DNA of 55,801 bases. Source: Pseudomonas sp. PIC25. Lineage in GTDB: Bacteria; Pseudomonadota; Gammaproteobacteria; Pseudomonadales; Pseudomonadaceae. The stretch lies in assembly GCF_002286785.1 (NCBI RefSeq), contig NZ_MUJY01000170.1, positions 1 to 55,801 of the forward strand, in the 5' to 3' direction. The translations under genes and the position numbers were made by a program. Position 1 is the first letter of the stretch. The number at the start of each line of letters is the position of its first letter. Under the pieces are notes generated by a model. That model was not told the DNA's origin. It saw nothing but the letters and a program-made list of their open reading frames with translations, and ran no database searches. Shown here piece after piece: positions 38,730-48,138 of this stretch.

Positions 38730-39455
38730 TCACCCCTCGGGTATTTCCTTATGGATCACCCGCATGCCGGTCGAGCCGGCCAGCGGTGGGCCGAACAGGT
38801 CGGCGTAGCGCAGGGTGGCGTTGGCGTGTTCGCGCATCAGCGCCTCGGCGCGGGCGCCCTGGCCGTTGAGCAGGGCGTCGACCACCGCGTGGTGCTGCAT
38901 GTGGGCGAAGTTGAAGCGGCGGAATTCGCGTCCCATGTCGTGGCGGTCCACCACCAGCGAGCTGACCGAGGCGAACGGCAGGTGGTCGTTGCGCGACAAC
39001 GCCTCGGCGATGGCAGGGTTACCGCTGGCCCGGATGATCGCCTTGTGGAAGCGCATGTTGAGGTCGTGGTAAACCTCCAGATCTTCCTCGTCGACGCTGC
39101 CTTTCTCGAATAGCCGGTCGCCGGTTTGCAGGCATTCCAGCAGCGTCGCGCGGGTTTCGGCATCGATGCCGCGTTCCGCCGCCTGGCGCGCGGCCAGCCC
39201 TTCCAGCACGCCGCGCACTTCCACCGCCCCGGCGATCTCGTCGAGGCCGACCTGGCGCACGGTGTAGCCGCGCGCCGTGGTTTTCACCAGCAGGCCTTCC
39301 TGCTCCAGGGTACGGAATGCCATGCGCACCGGCATGCGCGACACACCCAGCCGCTCGGCGGTGGGGATTTCCGCCACCCGCTCGCCGGCCGCCAGCTCGC
39401 CGGAGGCGATCATCTTACGCAGTGTGATTAGTACGTGTTGCCCGGGTTTGCACAT
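38730..39455 (-). CDS. vanR: VanR, GntR-family vanillate-responsive repressor
   Basis: A 241-residue FadR-type GntR regulator. The winged helix-turn-helix is GERVAEIPTAERLGVSRMPVRMAFRTLEQEGLL-like (about residues 22-56), and the C-terminal all-helical FCD domain contains the metal/ligand His residues (MRFHKAI, MQHHAVVDAL). VanR represses vanAB until vanillate binds. It follows vanB by 31 bp in the same direction, and the palindromes at vanA are of the VanR type. Confidence 0.9.
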   Translation of the reverse strand: MCKPGQHVLITLRKMIASGELAAGERVAEIPTAERLGVSRMPVRMAFRTLEQEGLLVKTTARGYTVRQVGLDEIAGAVEVRGVLEGLAARQAAERGIDAETRATLLECLQTGDRLFEKGSVDEEDLEVYHDLNMRFHKAIIRASGNPAIAEALSRNDHLPFASVSSLVVDRHDMGREFRRFNFAHMQHHAVVDALLNGQGARAEALMREHANATLRYADLFGPPLAGSTGMRVIHKEIPEG

Positions 39456-39486
39456 GGCCCGCTTGTCCCGTAATGCCGTGCCGACA

Positions 39487-40440
39487 TCATAAATCGAGCA
39501 GCAGGCGGGCGCTTCGGGCCCGTGAGCAGCAGGGGGTGAACTGGTCGTTGCGGGCGCGTTCGTCGTCCGTCATGAACAGGTCGCGATGTTCCGGTACACC
39601 ATCCAGTACACGGGTCAGGCAGGTGCCGCAGATGCCTTGTTCGCAGGAGACCGGAATGCACACGCCGGCTTCGTCCAATACCTGAACCACCGATTTGTCC
39701 GTGGGGACGCGGAAGACCTGCCCGCTGCTGGCCAACTGGATTTCGAAGGCATCGCTGGCGCTTTCTGCCTGCACGGGGGCCGCGAAGTATTCGCGATGCA
39801 GGCGGCCCTCGGCCCAGCCCAGGGACTGGGCGGTGTCCAGCACGTGGCTCATGAAACCGTTGGGGCCGCAGACGTAGAGATGCGTATCGTCGTCGGGCCC
39901 GGCCAGCAGGCGCGCGGCGTCGAGGCGTTGGCCGGATTCGCCGTCGTCGAAGTGCAGGTGCACCCGGTCGGCGAACATCGAGCCGCGCAGGCGGCCGACG
40001 AAGGCGGCGCGCTCGGCCGAGCGGGCACAGTAATGCAGCGCGAAATCGGCGCCGAGTTGGGCCAGCCGTTCCGCCATGCAGAGGATCGGCGTGATGCCGA
40101 TGCCGCCGGCGAACAGCAGGCTGCGTCCGGCGCGCTCCTCCAGGGGGAACAGGTTGCGCGGCTCGCCGATGCGCAGCCGCTCGCCGGGTTTGAGCAGGTC
40201 GTGGACCGCCTGGGAGCCACCGCGCGAGGCGGGGTCGCGGAGCACGCCGATCTGGTAGCTCTGTCGCTCGCCCGGCGGGTTGCACAGGGAATACTGGCGC
40301 ACCAGGCCGTTGGGCAGGTGCACGTCGATGTGCGAGCCGGCACCGAACGCCGGCAGGGGCGAGCCGTCCGGCCGGGCGAGGAACAGGGTGGCGATGTCGC
40401 GGGCTTCCATCTGCCGCGCGACTACGATGACGTCGATCAT
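39487..40440 (-). CDS. vanB: Vanillate O-demethylase reductase subunit
   Basis: A 317-residue reductase of the phthalate-dioxygenase-reductase type: FMN domain first ([11 protein letters not shown]), NAD domain ([18 protein letters not shown]), then a C-terminal [2Fe-2S] ferredoxin with CEQGICGTC and the last Cys in FTPCCSRAR. It passes electrons from NADH to VanA. Its ATG overlaps the vanA stop by 4 bp. Confidence 0.95.
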   Translation of the reverse strand: MIDVIVVARQMEARDIATLFLARPDGSPLPAFGAGSHIDVHLPNGLVRQYSLCNPPGERQSYQIGVLRDPASRGGSQAVHDLLKPGERLRIGEPRNLFPLEERAGRSLLFAGGIGITPILCMAERLAQLGADFALHYCARSAERAAFVGRLRGSMFADRVHLHFDDGESGQRLDAARLLAGPDDDTHLYVCGPNGFMSHVLDTAQSLGWAEGRLHREYFAAPVQAESASDAFEIQLASSGQVFRVPTDKSVVQVLDEAGVCIPVSCEQGICGTCLTRVLDGVPEHRDLFMTDDERARNDQFTPCCSRARSARLLLDL

Positions 40441-41486
40441 GCGGCGCTCCCTTCCCGGACCTGGCGCTCGGCGGCGACGAGACGGTCGAGGATGCGCCGG
40501 GCCTGCACGCCGCCGGCGTCGATGTTCAGTTTCAGCAGGCTGCGTTCGGGATAGGCCAGCAGGTTCTTCTGCTGCCGCTCCAGCATCTCAAGGTCCTCGG
40601 CGAAAATCCTGCCCTGGCCTTCGCGAATCCGCGCGGTGAGTTCGGTGTCCTGTGGCTGGAAGTTGCGCGCCATGCCCCAGAAGTACCAGATGGAGGTCTC
40701 CGTCTCGGGAGTGATGAAGTCGACCACGATGCTGCCGGCCTTGTGCTGCGGTTCGGCGTGATAGCCGCCGTGGCCGGCATGGGCGACGCCCACGTCGATC
40801 AGCACGTGGCTGGGTGGGGTGAAGCGGCAGATCTGCCAGCGATCCACCGGCACGTCGTCGGCCAGCCCATTGCCGCGCAACGCCGCGCGCCAGAACGGCG
40901 GGGCCATGATGTTTTCCATGAAGCGGCTGGTGATCACGGTTTCGCCTTCCACCTTGGTGCTCACCGGCGCTTCGTCGATTTCCGGCTGGCCGATGCTGCT
41001 GGCGTGGACGTAGGTCTCGTGGGTCAGGTCCATCAGGTTGTCGATCATCAGGCGGTAGTCGCACTGGATGTGGTACAGCCCGCCGCCGTAGGCCCAGTCG
41101 GGGTTGTCCGCCCATTCGAGGCGATGAATCTTAGCCGGGTCCGCCAGCGCGGCATCACCGACCCAGATCCAGATGAATCCGTAGCGTTCCTCCACCGGGA
41201 ACGCGCGGATACAGGGAAAGCCATGAACCCGCTGGCCAGGCATTTCGCGGGTCTTGCCGTCGCACCCCATCACCAGTCCGTGATAGCCGCAGACCAGTTG
41301 CCCGTCGCGCACGAAGCCCAGCGACAAGGGCGCTCCACGGTGCGGACAGAAATCCTCCACGGCCGCCACCTTGCCCTCGGGGCCTCGGTAGAAGGCGATC
41401 CGCTCGCCACAGATCATCCGTCCCAGCGGCTTCTCCGCAATCTCGTCAGGGGTGCAGGCAACGTACCAGGCATTCTTGGGAAACAT
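40437..41486 (-). CDS. vanA: Vanillate O-demethylase oxygenase subunit
   Basis: A 349-residue Rieske oxygenase that removes the methyl group of vanillate as formaldehyde to give protocatechuate. Rieske ligands are Cys47, His49, Cys66 and His69 (CPHRGAPL and CGYHG). The iron site is [12 protein letters not shown] with Asp153, His156 and His161. Start at the ATG at 41486. It is under a sigma70 promoter whose -10 overlaps a VanR palindrome. Confidence 0.95.
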   Translation of the reverse strand: MFPKNAWYVACTPDEIAEKPLGRMICGERIAFYRGPEGKVAAVEDFCPHRGAPLSLGFVRDGQLVCGYHGLVMGCDGKTREMPGQRVHGFPCIRAFPVEERYGFIWIWVGDAALADPAKIHRLEWADNPDWAYGGGLYHIQCDYRLMIDNLMDLTHETYVHASSIGQPEIDEAPVSTKVEGETVITSRFMENIMAPPFWRAALRGNGLADDVPVDRWQICRFTPPSHVLIDVGVAHAGHGGYHAEPQHKAGSIVVDFITPETETSIWYFWGMARNFQPQDTELTARIREGQGRIFAEDLEMLERQQKNLLAYPERSLLKLNIDAGGVQARRILDRLVAAERQVREGSAA

Positions 41487-41512
41487 CGGTAGCCTCCAGG
41501 CCTTTTGTTCTG

Positions 41513-41524
41513 ATTGGATCCAAT
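41513..41524. promoter_or_regulatory. VanR operator 1
   Basis: ATTGGATCCAAT is a perfect 12-bp palindrome identical to the VanR operator described in other bacteria. It overlaps the -10 end of the vanA promoter. Confidence 0.88.
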
Positions 41525-41551
41525 AACAGGGATTTTCTAAAGAAAGGTCAA
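41523..41551 (-). promoter_or_regulatory. Sigma70 promoter of vanAB-vanR
   Basis: On the minus strand TTGACC (41546-41551) is followed after exactly 17 bp by TGTTAT (41523-41528). Transcription would start within or just after operator 1. Confidence 0.7.
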
Positions 41552-41565
41552 ATTGATTCGGTCTC

Positions 41566-41575
41566 CTGGATCCAG
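41566..41575. promoter_or_regulatory. VanR operator 2 (shorter)
   Basis: CTGGATCCAG shares the TGGATCCA core of operator 1. The two centres are 52 bp apart, close to five helical turns, with the promoter between them. Confidence 0.6.
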
Positions 41576-41616
41576 AATATGGGCGATAAACGAACGGATG
41601 AGGCGATCCACACCGC

Positions 41617-41675
41617 TTCTCGTAGGAGCCCGCTCTGCTGGCGAAGCTTCTTCGAATAAATTCGCTCTTCCTACA
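41617..41675. repeat. REP palindrome pair
   Basis: TAGGAGCCCGCTCTGCTGGCGAA followed by TTCGAATAAATTCGCTC between the vanA promoter and the next cluster; probably no function beyond insulation. Confidence 0.6.
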
Positions 41676-41701
41676 GGTCCGCACCTGCCTCTTCCCCAGG
41701 C

Positions 41702-41717
41702 TTAAGACTCCCTTAAG
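41702..41717 (+). promoter_or_regulatory. BqsR/PmrA-type response-regulator site, first promoter
   Basis: TTAAG-N6-TTAAG, without mismatch to the BqsR motif (the PmrA box has the same 11-bp period). It lies 48 bp before the start of the hemolysin-family gene, and the cluster contains its own OmpR-type regulator. Confidence 0.7.
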
Positions 41718-41764
41718 CCTGGCTCCCAACAATCCGTCCCAGGTTCATCACGAGAGGTTCCGGT

Positions 41765-42454
41765 ATGGAACTGCCTGGGATTCATGCTGACGGTTTGCTC
41801 GCCCGGATCGGCCGCGAGCCGGCGTTCGGTCTGCGTTATGCCCAGCACCGCCACGGTGAGCGCCGGGCGTTGCTGGAGGCGTTCATCCGCGAGCGTTTCG
41901 CCGAGCACTATGGGGCGCGTGTCCGGCATTTCATGCCTTGCCTGCTCGGGCTGGAAAGCGCGGACGGCGCGGTGCGGGGGGCGGTGGGGTTGCGTGCGGC
42001 GGGGGAGGCGCCGCTGTTTCTCGAACGCTATCTGGACCGGCCCATCGAGCAGGTGATCGCCGGGTACAGCGGCCAACCGATTGCGCGGCGCGACATCGTC
42101 GAGGTGGGCAATCTGGCCGCCCTGGGTGCCGGGGCGGCGCGGCTGCTGATCGTGGCGCTCACCGACCTGCTGGTGGCCTGCGGTTTCCGCTGGGTCACCT
42201 TCACCGGTACGCCCGCGCTGCTGAACAGCTTCCAGCGGCTGGAGCTGTCGCCCCTGTCCCTGGGGCCAGCCGATCCGGTCTGCCTGGGTGCCGAGCAGGC
42301 CGACTGGGGCAGCTATTACGCCAATCATCCGCAGGTCATGGCCGGGGAAATCCTGGGTGGCCATCAGCGCCTGGTGCAGATGGGCGTTTACCCACGGTTG
42401 GGCTATCGCGCCCTCTACAGCGAAGGAGCTTTGCCCCATGCAGCCTGCCATTGA
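41765..42454 (+). CDS. Thermostable-hemolysin family protein
   Basis: A 229-residue protein of the T_hemolysin family (named after Vibrio delta-VPH), with the typical motifs ERRALLEAFIRERFAEHYGARV, HFMPCLLGL and EVGNLAALGAGAARLLI. The fold resembles GNAT/acyl-homoserine-lactone-synthase-type acyltransferases, and no signal peptide is present, so a true hemolysin is doubtful. It is the first gene of a tightly packed set; the next gene overlaps its end by 17 bp. An acyl-transfer step using a product of the neighbouring ligase is a reasonable inference. Confidence 0.82.
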   Translation: MELPGIHADGLLARIGREPAFGLRYAQHRHGERRALLEAFIRERFAEHYGARVRHFMPCLLGLESADGAVRGAVGLRAAGEAPLFLERYLDRPIEQVIAGYSGQPIARRDIVEVGNLAALGAGAARLLIVALTDLLVACGFRWVTFTGTPALLNSFQRLELSPLSLGPADPVCLGAEQADWGSYYANHPQVMAGEILGGHQRLVQMGVYPRLGYRALYSEGALPHAACH

Positions 42455-43898
42455 CCGGCTGTGGGCCGCGCTGGCGGCGCACGGCGAGCGGGTCGCCCTG
42501 CGCCAGGGTGCATTGTCGCTGAGTTATGTTGCGCTGCGCCGGGAGGCCGAAGAGCGTGCCGGGCAGTTGGAGGCGCTCTGCGTCCGGCGGGTTGCGCTGG
42601 CGCTGGACAACGGCCCCGAGTGGGCGCTATGGGACCTGGCGTTGCTGCGCGCCGGCAAGGTCTGCGTGCCGCTGCCGGGGTTCTTTTCGTCGGGGCAGCG
42701 GCGCCATGTGCTGGACAGCGCCGGCATCGATACGCTGATTGGCGCCGCCGACGAAACGGCTCGCGCCCTCGGCTTCGAGGAGCGCCTGCCGGGCCTGTGG
42801 CAGCGCGATCCGGGCGAGGTCACGGCGTTGCCGGCCGGCACACGGAAGATCACCTACACCTCCGGCACCACTGGCCAGCCGAAGGGCGTTTGCCTGGATG
42901 CCGAGGTGCAGCTACGGGTGGCGGAGAGCCTCTGGCAGTCCAGCCGGTCCCGTGAGGTGGAGCGGCATCTGTGCATCTTGCCGCTGGCGGTGCTGCTGGA
43001 GAACATTGCCGGTATCTACGTGCCGCTGCTGGCCGGTGCCGAGATCGACCTGCCGTCGCTGGCGGATGTGGGAATCAAGGGCGGCAGCGGTCTCGACCTA
43101 CCATGCTTTCTCACCACGCTGGCGCAGAGCCGGCCGCACAGCCTGATTCTCCTGCCGCAACTGCTTCTGGCCTTGGTGACTGCCGCCGAGCGCGGGATGC
43201 CGTTGCCCGACTCGCTGCGCTTCGTCGCGGTGGGCGGTGGACGGGTGGCGGAGCAGTTGTTGCAACGCGCCGATGCGCTCGGCCTGCCGGTATTCGAGGG
43301 TTACGGGCTGTCCGAGTGCGCTTCGGTGGTTTGTTTGAACACGCCGGAGGCGCGTCGTATCGGTACGGTCGGCAAGCCACTGCCGCATCTGGAGGTACGG
43401 CTGAGCGAGGACGGCGAGGTGCTGGTGCGCGGGGCACGCCTGCTCGGTTATCTCGGCGAACCGGCACCACAGGACGAGTGGCTCGCCACCGGCGACCTGG
43501 GGCATTTCGACGAGGGATTCCTCGTTCTGCATGGCCGTCGCAAGCATCAGTTCATCACCGCCTACGGCCGCAACGTCAACCCGGAATGGGTGGAAGCCGA
43601 GCTGGTACAGCAGCTTCCCATCGCCCAGGCCTGGCTGCATGGCGAGGCGCTGGCGGAAAACATCGCCGTGCTGGTGCCGCGCTTCCCCACTTGTAGCGAC
43701 GACGAACTGGCCGCTGCGGTGGCAAAAGTCAATCGCGTGCTGCCCGATTACGCCCGCGTTCATCGCTGGCTGCGCGCCGAACAACCCTTCAACGAGGCCA
43801 ACGGCCTGGCCACCGCCAACGGCCGGCTGCGCCGCGCCGCCTTGCTCGATCACTACCAGTCGGCCTTCGCGGCCATTTCCCCCGAGGACAGACCATGA
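42438..43898 (+). CDS. AMP-dependent acyl ligase
   Basis: A 486-residue ANL-superfamily enzyme. The P-loop YTSGTTGQPKGV, the FEGYGLSE segment and the ATGDLGHFDEG and GRRKHQFITAYGRNVNPEWVE core motifs are present. It lacks any carrier domain, so it should give an acyl-AMP or acyl-CoA. The NPEWVE hinge is that of long-chain fatty acid ligases. Start at ATG 42438, with GGAG upstream, inside the end of the hemolysin-family gene; it overlaps the next gene by 4 bp. Substrate unknown, probably a fatty acid. Confidence 0.82.
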   Translation: MQPAIDRLWAALAAHGERVALRQGALSLSYVALRREAEERAGQLEALCVRRVALALDNGPEWALWDLALLRAGKVCVPLPGFFSSGQRRHVLDSAGIDTLIGAADETARALGFEERLPGLWQRDPGEVTALPAGTRKITYTSGTTGQPKGVCLDAEVQLRVAESLWQSSRSREVERHLCILPLAVLLENIAGIYVPLLAGAEIDLPSLADVGIKGGSGLDLPCFLTTLAQSRPHSLILLPQLLLALVTAAERGMPLPDSLRFVAVGGGRVAEQLLQRADALGLPVFEGYGLSECASVVCLNTPEARRIGTVGKPLPHLEVRLSEDGEVLVRGARLLGYLGEPAPQDEWLATGDLGHFDEGFLVLHGRRKHQFITAYGRNVNPEWVEAELVQQLPIAQAWLHGEALAENIAVLVPRFPTCSDDELAAAVAKVNRVLPDYARVHRWLRAEQPFNEANGLATANGRLRRAALLDHYQSAFAAISPEDRP

Positions 43899-44545
43899 GT
43901 TTTTACGAGACGCTGCAAGAACAGACCGCTGCCGAGCGCGACTACCTGCTCGGCGCACCGATCATCCAGCAGACCATGGCCGGCAAGGTCAGCCTGGCCA
44001 GCTACAAGGCGTTCCTTACCGAGGCCTACCACCACGTCAAGCACACCGTGCCGCTGCTGATGGCATGCGGGGCGCGCTTGCCGGAGCGGCTGGAGTGGCT
44101 GCGCGAGGCGATTGCCGAGTACATCGAGGAGGAATACGGCCACCACGAGTGGATTCTCAACGACATTCGCGCCTGTGACGGCGATGCCGAGGCGGTGCGC
44201 AATGGTACGCCGGGGTTGGCCACGGAGCTGATGGTCGCTTATGTCTACGACCGTATCGCCCGCGACAACCCGGTGGGTTTCTTCGGCATGGTCAACGTGC
44301 TGGAGGGGACCAGCGTCATGCTCGCCACCCAGGCCGCCGGCATCATCCAGGGCCAGCTCGGCCTGCCGCCCCAGGCGTTCAGCTACCTGACCTCCCACGG
44401 CAGCTTGGACCTGGAGCACATCGAGCTGTTCAAGGGGCTGATGAACCGCCTCGGCGACCCGCGCGACCAGGCCGCCGTGGTGCATACCGCCAAGGTGGTG
44501 TACCGCCTGTACGGCGACATGTTCCGCAGCTTGCCGCTGTCCTGA
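43895..44545 (+). CDS. Heme-oxygenase-like di-iron protein (TenA/HDO fold)
   Basis: A 216-residue all-helical protein. Candidate iron ligands follow the HDO pattern of UndA, SznF and BesC: Glu43, Glu80-x2-His83, Glu137 and His168-x3-Asp172-x2-His175 (HGSLDLEH). This differs from TenA thiaminases, which keep a Cys. HDO enzymes do oxygenation, oxidative decarboxylation or C-C cleavage on small or fatty-acid substrates. It overlaps the ligase gene by 4 bp, so it may act on the ligase product. Reaction unknown. Confidence 0.75.
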   Translation: MSFYETLQEQTAAERDYLLGAPIIQQTMAGKVSLASYKAFLTEAYHHVKHTVPLLMACGARLPERLEWLREAIAEYIEEEYGHHEWILNDIRACDGDAEAVRNGTPGLATELMVAYVYDRIARDNPVGFFGMVNVLEGTSVMLATQAAGIIQGQLGLPPQAFSYLTSHGSLDLEHIELFKGLMNRLGDPRDQAAVVHTAKVVYRLYGDMFRSLPLS

Positions 44546-44554
44546 GGGCCGATC

Positions 44555-45346
44555 ATGAAACTCTCCGAATGCCGCGCCGTGCTCACCGGCGCCAGCGGCG
44601 GGATCGGCCAGGCGCTGGTCGAACGGCTCTGCGCCGGCGGTGCCAAGGTGCTGCTGGTGGGGCGCCAGGGCGATACCCTGCGGGCCCTGGCGCAGCGCTT
44701 TCCCGGGCAGGTCGAGGTGGTCCAGGCCGACCTGCGCGAGAGCACCGGGCGCGACGCGGTGTTGAGTGCTGCGCGGCGTTTCGGTGGGGTCAATTGCTTG
44801 ATCAATGCAGCCGGGGTCAACCAGTTCTGCCTGCTGGAATCCCAGGACGAGGACGCCATCGCCGCGCTGGTCGAGGTGAACCTCACCGCGCCGCTACAAC
44901 TCACCCATCGCCTGCTGCCGCTGTTGCGCCATGCGCCGCGCGCGCTGGTAGTGAATGTCGGTTCCACCTTCGGCTCCATCGGCTACGCCGGTTTCACCGC
45001 CTATTGCGCCAGCAAGTTCGCTGTGCGCGGCTTCTCCGAGGCACTGCGTCGCGAGCTGGCGGACACCTGCATCAAGGTGCTCTACATCGCCCCGCGTGCT
45101 ACCCGCACGGCCATGAACGGCGACCGCGTGGTGGCGATGAACGACGAACTGAACGTGAGCATGGACGCGCCGCAGGCGGTGGCCGTGCGGATCGTCGAGG
45201 CGATCCTCCGCGAGCGAGAGGAAAGCTACCTGGGCTGGCCGGAAAAACTCTTCGTCCGCCTCAACAGCCTGTTGCCGCGGGTGGTGGACCAGGCGCTGCG
45301 CAAGCAACTGCCGGTCATCCAACGCTTTGCCCGTCACCGTTCCTGA
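44555..45346 (+). CDS. Short-chain dehydrogenase/reductase
   Basis: A 263-residue SDR with TGASGGIG, INAAGVN and VGSTFGSIGYAGFTAYCASK holding the catalytic Ser and Tyr-x3-Lys. The C-terminal half (YIAPRATRTAMN, LGWPEKLFVRLNSLLPRVVD) matches SDRs that act on fatty acyl or lipid substrates near membranes. It is 9 bp after the di-iron gene. Specific substrate unknown. Confidence 0.82.
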   Translation: MKLSECRAVLTGASGGIGQALVERLCAGGAKVLLVGRQGDTLRALAQRFPGQVEVVQADLRESTGRDAVLSAARRFGGVNCLINAAGVNQFCLLESQDEDAIAALVEVNLTAPLQLTHRLLPLLRHAPRALVVNVGSTFGSIGYAGFTAYCASKFAVRGFSEALRRELADTCIKVLYIAPRATRTAMNGDRVVAMNDELNVSMDAPQAVAVRIVEAILREREESYLGWPEKLFVRLNSLLPRVVDQALRKQLPVIQRFARHRS

Positions 45347-45359
45347 CTTGGAGAACCCT

Positions 45360-46010
45360 ATGAGAGTCCTGATTTCCCTTTGCCTGGCCCTGGGCGGCCT
45401 GCTCAGCCTGCCGGCATTCGCCCTCAGCGACAGCGGCCAGCAGATGCTGGGCCATTTGCAGACGCGCTGGGCGGAAATCCGCTACGACCTGCCGGAAAAG
45501 CAGCGCGAAGCAGCGTTCGCCGGTCTCGCCAAGGAAGCCGAGCAGGCCCTGGCCCGCGAACCGAAGGCGGCCGAGCTGCTGATCTGGCGCGGCATCATCC
45601 TCAGCACCTGGGCCGGCGCCAAGGGTGGGCTCGGCGCGCTGGATTTGGTCAAGCAGGCGCGTGCCAGCCTGGAGCAGGCCCTGGCGGTGAACCCCAAGGC
45701 CCTCGACGGCTCCGCCTATACCAGCCTGGGCAGTCTCTACTACCAAGTGCCCGGCTGGCCGATCGGCTTTGGCGACGACGAGAAGGCCGAGGCGATGCTG
45801 AAGCAGGCGCTGGCGCTCAACCCCAAGGGCATTGACCCGAACTATTTCTACGGCGACTACCTGCTGCGCCAGAAGCGCTATGCGGAGGCCCGGGCCGCCC
45901 TGGAAACGGCGTTGCAGGCACCGGACCGCCCCGGCCGCGAGCTGGCCGACAAGGGCCGCCGCGAAGAGGCGCGCGCGCTGCTGGCAGAGGTCAGCAAGAA
46001 GCTGGAATGA
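45360..46010 (+). CDS. Exported TPR-like protein
   Basis: A 216-residue protein with a signal peptide (ISLCLALGGLLSLPAFA). The rest is helical hairpins resembling tetratricopeptide repeats: ASLEQALAVNPKALDG, AMLKQALALNPKGIDP and AARAALETALQAP. The start is the ATG at 45360 with GGAG before it. It is 13 bp after the SDR gene and should be a periplasmic scaffold for the cluster. Confidence 0.75.
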   Translation: MRVLISLCLALGGLLSLPAFALSDSGQQMLGHLQTRWAEIRYDLPEKQREAAFAGLAKEAEQALAREPKAAELLIWRGIILSTWAGAKGGLGALDLVKQARASLEQALAVNPKALDGSAYTSLGSLYYQVPGWPIGFGDDEKAEAMLKQALALNPKGIDPNYFYGDYLLRQKRYAEARAALETALQAPDRPGRELADKGRREEARALLAEVSKKLE

Positions 46011-46069
46011 TGGCGCGCACTGCGGTTGAATGGCGCCATCCGGCGGGGCCGGCGATACGGGACGTCTCC

Positions 46070-46729
46070 ATGCGATTGTTGTTGGTTGAAGATGACGGTG
46101 CGCTGGGCGAGGGCATCCGCACGGCGCTCAAGCCGGAGGGCTACACCGTCGACTGGTTGCAGGACGGCGCCAGCGCGCTGCATGCACTGAGCCACGAGGA
46201 CTTCGATGTGGCCGTCCTCGACCTTGGCCTGCCGCGCCTGGATGGGTTGGAAGTGCTGCGGCGCCTGCGCGCGGCGGCCAACCCGGTGCCGGTGCTGGTG
46301 CTCACCGCCCGCGACGCCACCGGCGACCGGGTCGCCGGGCTCGACGCCGGGGCGGACGATTACCTGGTCAAGCCGTTCGATGTCGCCGAACTCAAGGCCC
46401 GTTTGCGCGCGCTGGTCCGGCGCAGCCTCAACCGCCCGCAGCCGGCGCTGGAATACCAGGACATCCGCCTCGATCCGGTGAACCAGCAGGTCACCTACCG
46501 GGGCGAGGCGGTGAACCTGTCGCGCAAGGAGTTCATGCTGCTCCACGAGCTGCTCGCCCACCCGGGCCGTGTGCTGACCCGCGACAAGCTGCAGCAGGTG
46601 CTCTACGGCTGGGATGAAGAGGTGGAGAGCAATGCCCTGGAAGTGCATGTGCACCACCTGCGTCGCAAGTTCTTCCCCGAGCTGATCCGCACCGTGCGGG
46701 GTGTCGGCTATCTGGTGGACAAGCTCTGA
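46070..46729 (+). CDS. OmpR-family response regulator (BqsR/PmrA/QseB type)
   Basis: A 219-residue regulator. Receiver acidic pair Glu7/Asp8-Asp9, phosphorylation site Asp51 (AVLDLGLP), Lys in LVKPFD; C-terminal winged helix with SRKEFMLLHELL and SNALEVHVHHLRRKF. This is the PmrA/QseB subgroup. Its stop overlaps the kinase start by 1 bp. Sites of the TTAAG-N6-TTAAG type before the first gene and before the cytochrome gene suggest it controls its own cluster. Start at ATG 46070, matching the family. Confidence 0.88.
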   Translation: MRLLLVEDDGALGEGIRTALKPEGYTVDWLQDGASALHALSHEDFDVAVLDLGLPRLDGLEVLRRLRAAANPVPVLVLTARDATGDRVAGLDAGADDYLVKPFDVAELKARLRALVRRSLNRPQPALEYQDIRLDPVNQQVTYRGEAVNLSRKEFMLLHELLAHPGRVLTRDKLQQVLYGWDEEVESNALEVHVHHLRRKFFPELIRTVRGVGYLVDKL

Positions 46730-48135
46730 TGCGTTCGATCCGTGCCCGTACCTTGCTGCTGGTGCTCGGCTTGCTCGGCGTCTCGCTGGGGTTGATCTCC
46801 TGGAAGAGCTACCGCGACGCCCACCATGAGATCGAGGAGCTGTTCGACGCCCAGTTGGCGCAGAGCGCGCGTCTGCTGCAAGGGCTGGTCGGACGCGACA
46901 TGAGCGACGCCAACCGCAGCGAACTGCAGGCTGCCCTGGATGCCGCACTGGTGGGCGGTCAGGAACGCAAGGCGGGTCACCGCTACGAGGGCAAGCTCGG
47001 TTTCCAGGTTGCCGACGAGCAGGGCCGCTCGCTGCTGCATTCGGCGAGTATCCCGGCGGATGCCTTGCAGGTTTTGCTGAGTAGCGTCGGGGCGGCCGCC
47101 CCGAGCACCGCCCTGGAGGGCTACCACGACCTGCGCATGGCCGGACACGGCTGGAGGTTGTTCCTCCTGCACGACCGGGAGGACCGCGCCTGGCTGCTGG
47201 TCGGCGAGCGCGACAGTGTGCGCGGCGAGCTGGTGGGCAAGATTGCCGCCCGCAGCCTGCTGCCCGATCTGGTGGGGCTGCCGGTACTGGCGATTCTGGT
47301 GTGGCTGGCGGTGGGCTGGGGGCTGCGGCCCTTGGTGCGCATGACCCAGTCGCTCAAGGCGCGCGGCCCGGACGATCTGTCTCCGCTGATCCTGCAACCC
47401 TTGCCGAGGGAGCTGGAGCCGGTGGTGGCGTCCTTGAACCGCCTGTTGTTGCAGGTCACTCAACTGATCGAGCGGGAGAAACGCTTCATCGCCGATGCCG
47501 CCCATGAGCTGCGCACGCCCCTGGCGGTGCTGCGCATCCACGCGCAGAACGCGATGGAGGCGGCCGATGAGCATGACCGCGCCGATGCATTGGCGCAGCT
47601 CATCGCCGGCGTGGACCGGACCACCCGGGTGGTGGCGCAGATGTTGACCCTGGCCCGGCTGGAGCCGAATGCCGTGCAACTGGCCATGGCCCGTCTCGAC
47701 CTGTGCGCGCTGGCCCGTGGCGCCCTGGCGGAACTGACGCCTCTGGCGCTGAACCGCCGTCAGGAACTGACCCTGGAAGCGGCAGACGGCGGCGATTATC
47801 GCCTGATGGGCGATGCGGCCAGCCTGGAGACCCTGCTGCAGAACCTGGTCGGCAACGCCTTGCAATACACCCCGCCCGGCGGGCAGATCCAGGTGTGCCT
47901 GGAAGGCACCGGAGATGCCGTGTCGCTGCGCGTCTTGGACAGCGGCCCCGGCGTGCCGCTGGAAATGCGTACCCAGGTGTTCGAACGCTTCTTCCGCCAG
48001 GGCGAAGGGCAGGGTGCCGGGCTGGGGTTGTCCATCGTCGCGCGGGTGGCGGAGCTGCACCGGGCGGATGTCGAATTGCTCGAATCGCCGCTGGGCGGAC
48101 TGGAAGTCCGGGTGCGTTTCCCGCGTGAAGTGTGA
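46729..48135 (+). CDS. Membrane sensor histidine kinase
   Basis: A 468-residue two-transmembrane kinase: helix at about 6-25, periplasmic domain to about 165, second helix near 180-200, HAMP, then the H-box DAAHELRTPLA, N-box LVGNALQYTP and G boxes DSGPGVP and GAGLGLSIV. The periplasmic domain has the QseC/PmrB-type length. Signal unknown; BqsS-like kinases sense extracellular Fe(II), others cationic peptides. Confidence 0.88.
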   Translation: MRSIRARTLLLVLGLLGVSLGLISWKSYRDAHHEIEELFDAQLAQSARLLQGLVGRDMSDANRSELQAALDAALVGGQERKAGHRYEGKLGFQVADEQGRSLLHSASIPADALQVLLSSVGAAAPSTALEGYHDLRMAGHGWRLFLLHDREDRAWLLVGERDSVRGELVGKIAARSLLPDLVGLPVLAILVWLAVGWGLRPLVRMTQSLKARGPDDLSPLILQPLPRELEPVVASLNRLLLQVTQLIEREKRFIADAAHELRTPLAVLRIHAQNAMEAADEHDRADALAQLIAGVDRTTRVVAQMLTLARLEPNAVQLAMARLDLCALARGALAELTPLALNRRQELTLEAADGGDYRLMGDAASLETLLQNLVGNALQYTPPGGQIQVCLEGTGDAVSLRVLDSGPGVPLEMRTQVFERFFRQGEGQGAGLGLSIVARVAELHRADVELLESPLGGLEVRVRFPREV

Positions 48136-48138
48136 GGG

